Of a DNA stretch of 17,836 nucleotides, positions 5,772-13,291 are shown piece by piece; the stretch's first letter is position 1; every line of letters starts with the position of its first letter. Origin of the DNA: Vulcanisaeta sp. UBA163 (GTDB lineage Archaea > Thermoproteota > Thermoprotei > Thermoproteales > Thermocladiaceae); assembly GCA_002496475.1 (NCBI GenBank), contig DAJV01000135.1:1-17836 (forward strand), in the 5' to 3' direction. The translations under genes were made by a program, and so were the position numbers. The notes under the pieces were generated by a model, which did not search any database, was not told the DNA's origin, and saw only the letters and a program-made list of their open reading frames with translations.

Positions 5772-6521
5772 TAAAAATAAGTTCGTTAAAATACTTAAAA
5801 TGATCACCGTAAAAAATACAGGCATACTTACATTAGTCCCAAATTCCCTCTTAATTATCCTAAGGAAGGAAAATAATGCTATTGATATCATTGACTGTAT
5901 CATTACAACAAATAATACGTTCCAATGAATACCTAGAAATTGTAGGGACTTAGCTACTGCAGGTACGGCAAACAATAATATGTAATAACCAAGCATTATC
6001 GTTCTAACACCCCTACTTAACACACTAGTCGTTATCTTATCACTTGAATACCTCATTGCGAGTATGTATCTGGAAAGACTAACCTCATCTTTTGATAAAT
6101 CACCCTCTATTTCCCTAGATAATAGGAAGTCCAGTAAATCATAATGGGCATTGTTCAATACCCTCAGTAGATAAAACCATTTCTGGTCGCTATCTGTACC
6201 AAGTACACTCATTATTAATGAACTATAACCGTCCAAAACCTCGTTTATGAAGCTATCATTGATACCCGTAACATTCAACAATTCATTATTCAACTTATTC
6301 CTAAACTTCATAAGTATTCTCCTAGCGATAAATACGGTTATTGAAACAAACAGGGGCAGAGCTAATGATAGGTAGGGATTCGCAAGGGCAGAGAGTACGA
6401 ATAGGGCTATGGGGCCTATGGTCACTATGCCGACCATTATAGTTAATGATTTTTCCAATGAGTCAAGTACTTCCTGCGTCCTAGCCTTAGCTTCACCTAG
6501 CAGATACTCATTAATACTCAT
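5760..6521 (-). CDS. Polytopic membrane protein, probable pilus/secretion assembly platform (TadC/GspF/FlaJ-like)
   Basis: A 253-residue protein with about five hydrophobic segments: 26-46, 48-67, 173-191, 201-221 and 232-252. The first two and last three enclose a cytoplasmic helical region of about 105 residues, much like one half of the GspF/TadC/FlaJ platform proteins that anchor archaeal type IV pilus-type machines. Its start overlaps the end of the ATPase gene by 4 bp (ATGA type), which strongly implies that they work together; in such systems the ATPase drives the platform. Sequence motifs of the family are weak, so the call leans on topology and context. No prepilin gene or class III signal peptide is seen in the window. 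Confidence 0.7.
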   Translation of the reverse strand: MSINEYLLGEAKARTQEVLDSLEKSLTIMVGIVTIGPIALFVLSALANPYLSLALPLFVSITVFIARRILMKFRNKLNNELLNVTGINDSFINEVLDGYSSLIMSVLGTDSDQKWFYLLRVLNNAHYDLLDFLLSREIEGDLSKDEVSLSRYILAMRYSSDKITTSVLSRGVRTIMLGYYILLFAVPAVAKSLQFLGIHWNVLFVVMIQSMISIALFSFLRIIKREFGTNVSMPVFFTVIILSILTNLFLLLK

Positions 6522-8140
6522 TCTGGATCACCGAGGTTGCTCATGGCGTTGATTAACTGGGTTGAGTAGTTAACATAGTTATTTCCGTAGTGCCCTAACC
6601 CGGTTATGATACTGGCAATTGCATTAATTTTTTCTTGGTCTGGGTTAAAGGATTGGGGATACACAATGGACTTAACCCTGCGTGTGGATCCCATTCTCTC
6701 CATGATTACTAATACGAATTTACTTAAATCAATAAGATCACTCAGTAGAAACGCCCTTAACCTACTCACTAGGGACTCAACGCTCTCTGCATGTGTTGTA
6801 GCCATTACCTGGAGTCCAGCGTTGAAACCATGTATTAATGCCTCGAAGTGCTCCCTCTCCCTTAATTCACCAATTATTAATATGCCATAACCCCTATGCA
6901 GTGACTTCAGTACCTCCTCTGTCTTGCCGATTAGAGATTTAACTTTAACACTGGGTGCGGGTAGCTCCAGGGATTCGTCGGTCTCATCTATGTAAATTCT
7001 CCTTACGTTCAGGGGTAGCACCATATCCAGTGCATTCAATAATGTGGTTTTTCCACTCGAGGGAGGGCCCATTATTAGAATATTATAACCATTACGTACT
7101 GCCATAACTAGTCTCCCAGCCTCAACTACATTTACTGAACCAGCTACAACCAAGTCACTTATTGTGAACGGCTTCTTATGAAGCCTAACATGAACAGAGA
7201 CACCCTCAACTAATGGCCACTTATCCACAGTTACCCTAAGTCTCTTGCCATTAATTATAATTGAAAACTTCCCACTTGGGTTATCCGTGGAGATCCTGAC
7301 ACCACTTATATTAGCGACCCTGAGAAATTGCCTCGCAATAACCTGGGGTTCAGCATTCAAAACCCTACAAACACCATACTTACTATGGTTTATGTACATG
7401 GAATCCTGGGTTATGAAAATATCCTCAACATTAGCGTTCAAAATAATGGGCGCTAAATCCCCTAGGCCAATACTGGTAAGTAACAATGATGCCCTTAGTG
7501 AATCATTAGTTATGAATCTTGACAGAAATCTCTCCCTCGAGCCTAATAATGATGTTAAGGAATAATCACCGCTGGGGACAACCCTCCTAGTCAATTCAAT
7601 TAAGTGGTTTAAGTATTCATTATTGACTCTAATTAATTCAACCAGGCAATCATTATTATTAATTAATCTAGATAGAGAAATCCCAGTATCATTAGTCATT
7701 GTTAAATTTCTATCGACTATTAATGAAAAATCATTCATACTAATGATAAAACCCTCCTTAAGCATTGCTACTCTTATTGTATCACTAATCCTCCCCTTAG
7801 TTAACGTATTAAGGAGCCTATAAATGAAGTCCCTGGAACCTAACTTACGTGTGATATGGAGTAAAGACCCTAAGTCTAATGTTCCGCAGTTATTCAAAGT
7901 CTCAAGGATATCCGTATCAAGTCTACCTTCAATAGCTGCGCTAGAGAGAGCCCTTGTAAAGCTGCATTTATTAAATAATGGACACCTAAGGCAATTAAGA
8001 ACCTGGTGCGCAATTATTAGTCTAGCAAGTGTGGGGTTTCTATGCCTGGAGGATTTTAAGAGGGCAAGCATAATCAGGATTAAATTTCTCAACGAAGTAT
8101 AAAAGGGGGTTTCATGTCTAGTTATTACCGTGTTAATCAC
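6518..8140 (-). CDS. Type II/IV secretion (pilus-type) ATPase, VirB11/TadA/GspE family, with cysteine-rich N-terminus
   Basis: A hexameric motor ATPase for a pilus or secretion machine at the inner face of the membrane. The C-terminal half has the full set: Walker A GPPSSGKTT (358-366), Asp box YIDETDE (383-389), Walker B region ILIIGELRERE (420-430) and His box ATTHAES (447-453). The preceding PAS-like region (about 225-345) is also recognisable. The first 200 residues are unlike the usual N-terminus and hold C50-x2-C53-x5-C59 and C85, a possible zinc or iron-sulphur site. The start is GTG 8140, which overlaps the end of the TFB gene by 8 bp; the stop overlaps the membrane partner by 4 bp. 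The three genes are thus one transcription and translation unit. Confidence 0.9.
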   Translation of the reverse strand: MINTVITRHETPFYTSLRNLILIMLALLKSSRHRNPTLARLIIAHQVLNCLRCPLFNKCSFTRALSSAAIEGRLDTDILETLNNCGTLDLGSLLHITRKLGSRDFIYRLLNTLTKGRISDTIRVAMLKEGFIISMNDFSLIVDRNLTMTNDTGISLSRLINNNDCLVELIRVNNEYLNHLIELTRRVVPSGDYSLTSLLGSRERFLSRFITNDSLRASLLLTSIGLGDLAPIILNANVEDIFITQDSMYINHSKYGVCRVLNAEPQVIARQFLRVANISGVRISTDNPSGKFSIIINGKRLRVTVDKWPLVEGVSVHVRLHKKPFTISDLVVAGSVNVVEAGRLVMAVRNGYNILIMGPPSSGKTTLLNALDMVLPLNVRRIYIDETDESLELPAPSVKVKSLIGKTEEVLKSLHRGYGILIIGELREREHFEALIHGFNAGLQVMATTHAESVESLVSRLRAFLLSDLIDLSKFVLVIMERMGSTRRVKSIVYPQSFNPDQEKINAIASIITGLGHYGNNYVNYSTQLINAMSNLGDPE

Positions 8141-8957
8141 GGCATAGTCTATGCACGTAATCCCTCAGGGTAAATTGACTAACCTGAGTGACCTTAGCCA
8201 CATCTTCTATTTTCAATTTATAGCCGAATTCCTTGCTAACACAGTAAATAATTGCTGCTGCCAATGTTGAGGGGCTCTTTGACTGTATCATGGACTTCCT
8301 TAATTTGCCGAGGAACTTCTCGGCTTCAGGATACATGGTAACCCAGGAATCACCAAATAACTTTATAAGGCCTGACTTAACGTATGATAATAACCTGCCC
8401 CTAAGGCTATACTTGACCTTAACAATTGCCAGGGATTCCCTTATTGACTCAAAGGTGAGCTTATGACCTCTTGACCTGCAGATATTTATGACGTGCTTGG
8501 TATTTACCGGCAGGTTGTGTGAGAGTATTACATAAAGCATGGCGGCGACGGCCGCTTGATAATACGTAGCCGATACATTACCTGCACTCATTATTCTTTG
8601 AAACATGAGTTTTGCTTCCTCCACATACTCACTATCAATACCTAGGGATCTGGCAATGAAGGTCATACAGTCATACGCCCTATACGTTGAGTAGCTTTCG
8701 CGTTTTAACCTGAATCTGTCATTTATAACCTTTAATCTCTTATATATACTCAACCTCACGTTGCTATTACTCCTTATGTTTTTATCTACAGCTCTCCATA
8801 TTGGCGATAAATCAATCTCTTCACTATCCAGTAATGGTGATGATTGTGTATATGTATCGTAAACGTATACGGGACCCAAGACACTACTGCAATCCATACA
8901 TACATATTCTCCATCCCTCTCAATTATCCTTGAACTTCCACAATATGGGCACTTCAT
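8133..8957 (-). CDS. tfb: Transcription initiation factor B paralogue (TFB), divergent
   Basis: Archaeal TFIIB-like factor that binds TBP-TATA and recruits RNA polymerase. The N-terminal zinc ribbon has C3-x2-C6 and C20-x2-C23, a linker with DLSPIWRAVD follows (about 50-59), then two cyclin-like repeats (about 90-175 and 185-274). The second ends in the recognition-helix region DVAKVTQVSQFTLRDYV. At 274 residues it is shorter than typical TFB (about 300), and the B-reader/linker region is divergent, so it is probably a paralogue and not the main factor. It is the first gene of an overlapping cluster with a secretion ATPase, which is unusual company for a general factor. Confidence 0.9.
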   Translation of the reverse strand: MKCPYCGSSRIIERDGEYVCMDCSSVLGPVYVYDTYTQSSPLLDSEEIDLSPIWRAVDKNIRSNSNVRLSIYKRLKVINDRFRLKRESYSTYRAYDCMTFIARSLGIDSEYVEEAKLMFQRIMSAGNVSATYYQAAVAAMLYVILSHNLPVNTKHVINICRSRGHKLTFESIRESLAIVKVKYSLRGRLLSYVKSGLIKLFGDSWVTMYPEAEKFLGKLRKSMIQSKSPSTLAAAIIYCVSKEFGYKLKIEDVAKVTQVSQFTLRDYVHRLCRD

Positions 8958-8977
8958 GGCATTAATGTTTATTTTCG

Positions 8978-8988
8978 TATTTTAATAA
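8978..8988 (-). promoter_or_regulatory. TATA box of the TFB-ATPase-membrane protein operon
   Basis: On the minus strand TTATTAAAATA is centred 26 nt before the TFB ATG, so the operon message should be leaderless. No other promoter is evident ahead of the two downstream genes, whose starts lie inside the preceding genes. Confidence 0.6.
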
Positions 8989-9064
8989 GTCCAGTGTTTA
9001 TATGATGTATAACTCAGGGTTATTGAAATGCAGTGGGGTGTGAGGGTTTGCTGAAAGTTTTAGC

Positions 9065-9415
9065 TTACTTAATCACCTTTAAACCAACATAAACCTTCTC
9101 ACCAACCCTAACATTATTTTTAAAATTATTAATATCCATTATCAAACCACCAATTGATACCTTCACGGAGTCTCCATCCACGTAATAAATAATCCCATTC
9201 ATATAAACATCCCAATTGGAGGCGTAGTTCGGGTCCTTATCATTACTAATACTAACCCTGACATTACTGCCCTGCTTAATATCAACACCAATGGCATCCC
9301 TAGGATATTCGAGACCTAGGGATACGCCGGACCCACTCTTCATGTCAAGCCTAACCACGCCCTTGTATCCTGTTTCCCTGACATTGACAACCCTGAAATC
9401 ATCGCTTAATTGCAT
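9065..9415 (-). CDS. rpo8: RNA polymerase subunit Rpo8 (RpoG; Rpb8 orthologue)
   Basis: A small RNA polymerase subunit found in Crenarchaeota and Korarchaeota and orthologous to eukaryotic Rpb8. From ATG 9415 it has 116 residues. The C-terminal half matches Rpb8: NWDVYMNGIIYYVDGD (67-82) corresponds to the YVMYGKVY strand pair, SIGGLIMDI (87-95) to SYGGLLMRL, and VGEKVYVGLK (104-113) to the final strand. A longer frame runs on upstream to 9877, but that part is only the antisense of the Sm-like gene; ATG 9415 with a TATA-like TTTTTTAGTA about 26 nt before it is the true start. The strand is the same as that of the TFB gene 107 bp downstream. Confidence 0.85.
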   Translation of the reverse strand: MQLSDDFRVVNVRETGYKGVVRLDMKSGSGVSLGLEYPRDAIGVDIKQGSNVRVSISNDKDPNYASNWDVYMNGIIYYVDGDSVKVSIGGLIMDINNFKNNVRVGEKVYVGLKVIK

Positions 9416-9433
9416 TAATACGCGATAAGGAAA

Positions 9434-9456
9434 AATACTAAAAAAGCTTATCTTAT
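9434..9456. promoter_or_regulatory. Divergent promoter region of rpo8 and the Sm-like gene
   Basis: On the minus strand TTTTTTAGTATT (9434-9445) is about 26 nt before the Rpo8 ATG. On the plus strand CTTATCTTAT (9447-9456) is about 23 nt before the Sm gene ATG at 9474. The 58 bp between the two start codons leaves room for little more than two back-to-back TATA boxes. Confidence 0.5.
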
Positions 9457-9473
9457 GTAAGTACCGATTAATT

Positions 9474-9896
9474 ATGTCATTACTGGCAGACGTGACGAGG
9501 AGGTTTAACGCGGAATTACTAAACATGGTTAATAAGGAGGTCAGGATAACCACGAGCACGGGAGCAACATACCAAGGAACCCTCGTTGGTATAGACAATT
9601 CGTTAAACGTAATGCTTGTAGACGCCGTAAATAATAAGAATGAGAAATTCTCAAGAGTTCTCATAATGAGCCATGCGATAATAGACATGGTCCTCGTCCA
9701 AGAATTCATGGACCTCAGGGAATTCGCCAGGTACATCGATAAGTACTTCCCTGGCATGGTTAAGTATGTGGAGGAGGCTAACATAGTCCAGGTTGGCAAT
9801 GTAAAGGTGACGACAGCGGGCATTGAAGGTTCAGGGCCACTGGCAAAACGTGTTAAGGAGTTATTTGATGAGTTCATGTCTAAACGAAAAACCTAG
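9474..9896 (+). CDS. Sm-like archaeal protein with C-terminal domain (SmAP3 type)
   Basis: An RNA-binding ring protein of the Sm/LSm family. The Sm fold covers residues about 8-80: a helix, then the strands holding GTLVGIDNSLNVMLVDA (35-51), which is Sm motif 1, and VLIMSHAIIDMVLV (62-75) in the place of motif 2. The usual arginine-glycine of motif 2 (IRG) is replaced by MS here. A second part of about 60 residues follows (EFMDLREFAR to the end), as in Pyrobaculum SmAP3, the two-domain archaeal Sm protein known from its crystal structure. RNA partners are not known. The gene is probably single, with about 80 bp to the TGT gene. Confidence 0.88.
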   Translation: MSLLADVTRRFNAELLNMVNKEVRITTSTGATYQGTLVGIDNSLNVMLVDAVNNKNEKFSRVLIMSHAIIDMVLVQEFMDLREFARYIDKYFPGMVKYVEEANIVQVGNVKVTTAGIEGSGPLAKRVKELFDEFMSKRKT

Positions 9897-9975
9897 TAAT
9901 GAGTAATTATCGAAGATCACGTGGCAATCATAAGATACATTTTAGAATAGTTCTGGGTTAGGGTTATTATCAAGG

Positions 9976-11628
9976 ATGTCATTTGAGGTGTTAGATAAGG
10001 ACTTGATGGGGAGGATCGGTGCATTGAGGACCAGGACAGGCATTATTGAGACGCCTGCATTATTTCCCGTGGTAAATCCCGCAAAACAAGTTGTGGCGCT
10101 AGGTGAGATCAAGGATATCGGCTTCAACCAGGTAATAACCAATGCCTACCTGCTCAAGAGACACTATGGTGACTTAGTCAGGGAGGTCGGCATTCATAAA
10201 CTACTTGGCTGGGACAGACCCATAATGACAGACTCAGGCGCATACCAACTGCTGATGTATGGCAAGGTGGAGATAGCTCCTGACGAGATTCTTAGGTACG
10301 AAATTGACATAGGCACAGACATTGGTGTGATCCTGGACATACCAACCCAATGGGGTAGGCCTAGGAATGTGGTATTGCTCGAAGTTGAGGAGACATTAAG
10401 GAGAGCCAGGGCAGCCCTTGTTAAGGTCAGGGTGTTAGATCCTGAGCATAGGATGTTGATAGTGGGCCCAGTACAGGGCGGTGATAAGTTAGATATACTT
10501 AGTTACTCTGCCGAAAAAATGAGCGAGTTAAATTTTGATATTTATGCCATAGGTAGTCCAACAACGTTACTTGAGGAATATGACTTCTCAACAATAATGA
10601 GGATGATAGCTACTGTAAAGATTAGACTGCCACCAGCTAAGCCAATCCACCTATTCGGAGCTGGTCATCCGCTTATACTACCCTTCGCCGTGGCCTTGGG
10701 CGTTGACTTATTCGACTCAGCAAGCTACATTCTATATGCCCGTGATGATAGAATCATCCTTAGGGACAGGACGGTAAGACTTAGTGAGGTTAAGGTTGAC
10801 AGGATACCATGCAACTGCCCAGTTTGTAGAAGGTATAGTGTTAAGGAGTTAATGAGCATGAACAAAGCCGAGCGTGAAAGATTACTGGCAATTCATAACC
10901 TATATGTACTATGGGAGGAGCTTCAGGAGATCAAGGCCAGGATTAGGGAGGGAACCCTTTGGGAGTACATCGAGGAAAAGGCTGGTGGTGATGCAAGGGC
11001 TAGGTCAGCCTTAATAGCATTAAGGAAAGGGCTAAGGGCTTTCCTTAGGATGATTCCCGACGCCTCAGGGCGCGTAAGGGCCTTACACATTACATCAATT
11101 GATTCATTACATAGGCCCGAAGTTATTAGGCACGTGGAGAGGATCCTCAATAACTACGAACCACCCAGGGGATGCCTCGTAGTTATTCTACCCGGCGAGT
11201 TCCTAGATAGGCCATACATAAGGGATCCTGTACTATCCTGGTTGCTAGGTCAATTGCTAGCCAATAACCTACTGGGTAAGGTCAATGTGGTGATAAATAA
11301 TCCAGTGCTAGGTCCAGTGCCGTATGAGGTAAGCGAGATTTATCCATTATCACAACATGAGTATCCCGAGCCCACACCCAATTACCTACGGTTTTTCTCC
11401 CATGACTTGCTACGTAAATATCTAGGTAAATTACTGAGGATGGGGTTCACAGATGCCTTGATTATTACCAGGAGAGGGCATGAGGAATCAATGAGGAAAC
11501 TAATCACAGAACTTGGTGGCTTTAGAGACATTATTGCGACTGGGGTTGCTTCCAGGCAGGAATTATTCTCATTAATACCCTGGATAATTAAGATTGTGAG
11601 TAGTATTCAATGCAGTACTCATATGTAG
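9976..11628 (+). CDS. tgtA: Archaeosine tRNA-guanine transglycosylase
   Basis: Swaps guanine 15 in the tRNA D-loop for preQ0, the first tRNA step to archaeosine. The catalytic barrel (about 1-345) has TDSGAYQ (85-91), GPVQGGD (164-170), HLFGAGHP (225-232) and DLFDSASY (244-251) with the nucleophilic aspartate, plus the zinc site C279, C281, C284 and probably H307. The C-terminal part (about 395-550) has the motif NNPVLGPVPYEVSEIYPL (441-458) typical of the DUF5591-like domain shared by archaeal TGT and ArcS. I see no PUA domain at the end, and 550 residues is shorter than the roughly 580 of the Pyrococcus enzyme. The 3' end overlaps the convergent PAC2 gene by 10 bp. Confidence 0.95.
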   Translation: MSFEVLDKDLMGRIGALRTRTGIIETPALFPVVNPAKQVVALGEIKDIGFNQVITNAYLLKRHYGDLVREVGIHKLLGWDRPIMTDSGAYQLLMYGKVEIAPDEILRYEIDIGTDIGVILDIPTQWGRPRNVVLLEVEETLRRARAALVKVRVLDPEHRMLIVGPVQGGDKLDILSYSAEKMSELNFDIYAIGSPTTLLEEYDFSTIMRMIATVKIRLPPAKPIHLFGAGHPLILPFAVALGVDLFDSASYILYARDDRIILRDRTVRLSEVKVDRIPCNCPVCRRYSVKELMSMNKAERERLLAIHNLYVLWEELQEIKARIREGTLWEYIEEKAGGDARARSALIALRKGLRAFLRMIPDASGRVRALHITSIDSLHRPEVIRHVERILNNYEPPRGCLVVILPGEFLDRPYIRDPVLSWLLGQLLANNLLGKVNVVINNPVLGPVPYEVSEIYPLSQHEYPEPTPNYLRFFSHDLLRKYLGKLLRMGFTDALIITRRGHEESMRKLITELGGFRDIIATGVASRQELFSLIPWIIKIVSSIQCSTHM

Positions 11629-12347
11629 TGTGGCGGTCCCTCCTTCCTCTTTATACTTTCCTGGATCTTCTTTAATTCCTTATCAATTATATCGGCTAAC
11701 TCCTTTAGCCTACTGACATCAACTTCAATGCCCGTTAATTCCTTTAGGAATTGAATTGCAACTATCGCCGCATTGGGGTCGGCGCGGAAGGGCTCGGCAT
11801 ACGGCAATATGGAAATTGCCGGTATGCCCAATCTCTCAAGTTCATTCATTAATAGTGCAAGTGGTCCCACTATTGCATAGTTCAACTCCATAAGCTTAAC
11901 GCCACCCAGAGACTGTTTCTTTCTATACTCCGTGGTTACCGCAACTCTTAATTGATCAGCATCCTCACCCCTTAGCCTATTGTCCAGTCCCCCGAAGAGT
12001 ATTACCTCCTTAAAATTATTGATGTACGCCCAACGGGCAAGCGCCTTGGTAACTTCATGCGCGTACTTAGTCATGAAGTCCCCATCCCAATGAATAATGG
12101 ATATTGTGAATTCAGGACCGGGGCAATAATAAACCTCGCCAGGTGTTGAGAGCATGTTGGTGTTGATTACGTAGGCACTGAAGGGAGGCTCCCTCGGCAT
12201 TTCTATAAATCCAACCCTATGGCAATTCAGGGAATTAGACAAGTGCTGCACAACTAGGTAGCCAACCATGCCAATGCCAGCAAATCCCGTGAGGAAGTAG
12301 GTGGGTCTTATTACTGGTTCCGTGATATTAATCCTTACGCTACTCAC
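11619..12347 (-). CDS. PAC2-family protein (proteasome assembly chaperone 2-like, ATP-grasp superfamily neighbour)
   Basis: The PAC2 family includes the eukaryotic proteasome assembly chaperone Pba2/PAC2 and archaeal homologues such as PbaA/PbaB, some of which bind archaeal 20S proteasomes. Landmarks are the opening TYFLTGFAGIGMVG, the middle EVILFGGLDNR and the PYAEPFRADPNAA segment, then a helical, charged C-terminus (ELADIIDKELKKIQESIKRK). I choose GTG 12347, giving 242 residues that begin SSVRINITEPV like family members, with TTTTAATA about 28 nt upstream. The frame is open to GTG 12389, but the extra 14 residues (beginning LMLLIPGLG) are hydrophobic and foreign to the family; ATG 12383 is a third option. 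Exact function is not known. Confidence 0.85.
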   Translation of the reverse strand: MSSVRINITEPVIRPTYFLTGFAGIGMVGYLVVQHLSNSLNCHRVGFIEMPREPPFSAYVINTNMLSTPGEVYYCPGPEFTISIIHWDGDFMTKYAHEVTKALARWAYINNFKEVILFGGLDNRLRGEDADQLRVAVTTEYRKKQSLGGVKLMELNYAIVGPLALLMNELERLGIPAISILPYAEPFRADPNAAIVAIQFLKELTGIEVDVSRLKELADIIDKELKKIQESIKRKEGPPHYI

Positions 12348-12371
12348 GGCAGTAATAACACCTAAACCAGG

Positions 12372-12379
12372 TATTAAAA
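12372..12379 (-). promoter_or_regulatory. TATA box of the PAC2-family gene
   Basis: TTTTAATA on the minus strand, about 28 nt before GTG 12347. It supports the shorter start of the gene. Confidence 0.4.
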
Positions 12380-12403
12380 GCATTAACACCCATGAAGGTC
12401 AGA

Positions 12404-12410
12404 TTTTAAA
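12404..12410 (+). promoter_or_regulatory. TATA box of the S17e gene
   Basis: TTTTAAA is centred 28 nt before the ATG at 12435. A second A/T-rich element, TTATAATA (12416-12423), is too close to the start to be the TATA box of a leaderless message. Confidence 0.4.
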
Positions 12411-12434
12411 GGGGGTTATAATACGGTAAAATCA

Positions 12435-12665
12435 ATGGGACGAGTAAGGCCAAGGTACATAAAGAGCCTGGCAAGGAGACTGCTTGAGGTTTACTCGGAT
12501 AAGTTTACTGACGATTTTGAGAGTAATAAGAGGGTGGTTTCCGAGCTAGCCGATATACCCAGCAAACCCGTTCGTAATAAGGTGGCCGGTGAAATAACAA
12601 GGATGATGAAAAGAATGAAGGAAAGTACCGAGGAAAAGCCTGAGATAGGATTAGAGGAACAATAA
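12435..12665 (+). CDS. rps17e: Small-subunit ribosomal protein S17e (eS17)
   Basis: A ribosomal protein of archaea and eukaryotes, on the 30S subunit and absent from bacteria. The 76 residues carry the family pattern: GRVRPRYIKSLARRLLE (2-18), KFTDDFESNKRVV (23-35), which is the hallmark KFTxDFxxNK, and RNKVAGEITRMMKRM (47-61). A short acidic tail (about 62-76) follows. It is transcribed alone, 34 bp before the Hsp20 gene, which has its own TATA box. Confidence 0.95.
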   Translation: MGRVRPRYIKSLARRLLEVYSDKFTDDFESNKRVVSELADIPSKPVRNKVAGEITRMMKRMKESTEEKPEIGLEEQ

Positions 12666-12667
12666 AA

Positions 12668-12677
12668 GTTTATTAAG
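12668..12677 (+). promoter_or_regulatory. TATA box of the Hsp20 gene
   Basis: GTTTATTAAG begins 3 bp after the S17e stop and is centred 27 nt before the Hsp20 ATG, predicting a leaderless message. The whole promoter fits in the 34 bp gap. Confidence 0.6.
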
Positions 12678-12699
12678 GCTGTATTAAATCTAGTACTGT

Positions 12700-13245
12700 A
12701 TGTCGTGGTTCGAAGACATAGACAATTGGTTCAAGAGAATTCAAAAGTATTTTGAGGAGCTTGAACGTGAGATGGAGGAGGATATGGAGAGAGTAATGAG
12801 GGGGGCCGCACCAGAGGAAGAGGAGGAGAAGCGCGGCGGTAAGGCCAAGCCTAAGTATTACTATTACGGCTTTGAGATCTCAATAGGTCCAGACGGTAAG
12901 CCCAGGATCAAGGAATTCGGCAACGTAAGGCCCAAGGGTGAGAGGCCAATTATAGAGGAGGACATTGAGCCATTAACCGACGTCATTGAGGAAGAAGACT
13001 CGATCAAGGTTATAGTGGACATGCCTGGCGTCGACAAGGACAAGATAAGTATTAGGGTTAGTGATGATGGTAGGAAGTTAATCATAAGCGCCAGGAATGG
13101 CGATAGAAAGTACTACAAGGAGGTCGACTTACCCACTGAGGTTGACCCAAACCAGTCAAAGGCTACCTATAGAAATGGCGTACTTACTGTGGAATTAAAG
13201 AAAAAGAACACGGGAAAGAAGGGTTTTGAAATACGAGTTGAATAA
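12700..13245 (+). CDS. hsp20: Small heat-shock protein, Hsp20/alpha-crystallin family
   Basis: An ATP-independent holdase that keeps unfolding proteins soluble. Residues 1-50 are an acidic, helical N-terminal arm with MSWFEDIDNWFKRIQ and a run of glutamates. Residues about 52-75 form a short tyrosine-rich segment (KYYYYGFEI). The alpha-crystallin domain is about 91-168, with VIVDMPGVDKDKI (104-116) and the family hallmark YRNGVLTVEL (157-166). The end has IRV (178-180), which corresponds to the I/V-x-I/V oligomerisation motif. At 181 residues it is typical of archaea. The window also encodes the thermosome, but 7 kb away under a separate promoter. Confidence 0.97.
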   Translation: MSWFEDIDNWFKRIQKYFEELEREMEEDMERVMRGAAPEEEEEKRGGKAKPKYYYYGFEISIGPDGKPRIKEFGNVRPKGERPIIEEDIEPLTDVIEEEDSIKVIVDMPGVDKDKISIRVSDDGRKLIISARNGDRKYYKEVDLPTEVDPNQSKATYRNGVLTVELKKKNTGKKGFEIRVE

Positions 13246-13261
13246 TTTCTCTGCAGTAAAT

Positions 13262-13270
13262 CCTTAAAAC
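13262..13270 (+). promoter_or_regulatory. TATA box of metG
   Basis: CCTTAAAAC is centred 26 nt before GTG 13292, which supports that start and a leaderless message. A second A/T-rich element, ACTTAAATT, directly follows. Confidence 0.5.
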
Positions 13271-13291
13271 TTAAATTCCCCAGCCCATCCT

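Noticed and set aside
9003..9055. C/D box guide RNA between rpo8 and TFB
   Set aside because: ATGATGT could be box C and CTGA at about 9052 box D with a plausible distance, but box C has a mismatch, no good D' or C' box lies between, and no terminal stem is seen.
9416..9877. N-terminal extension of the minus-strand frame ahead of Rpo8
   Set aside because: It is the exact antisense of the well-supported Sm-like gene, and its residues have no domain character; Rpo8 homology begins after ATG 9415.
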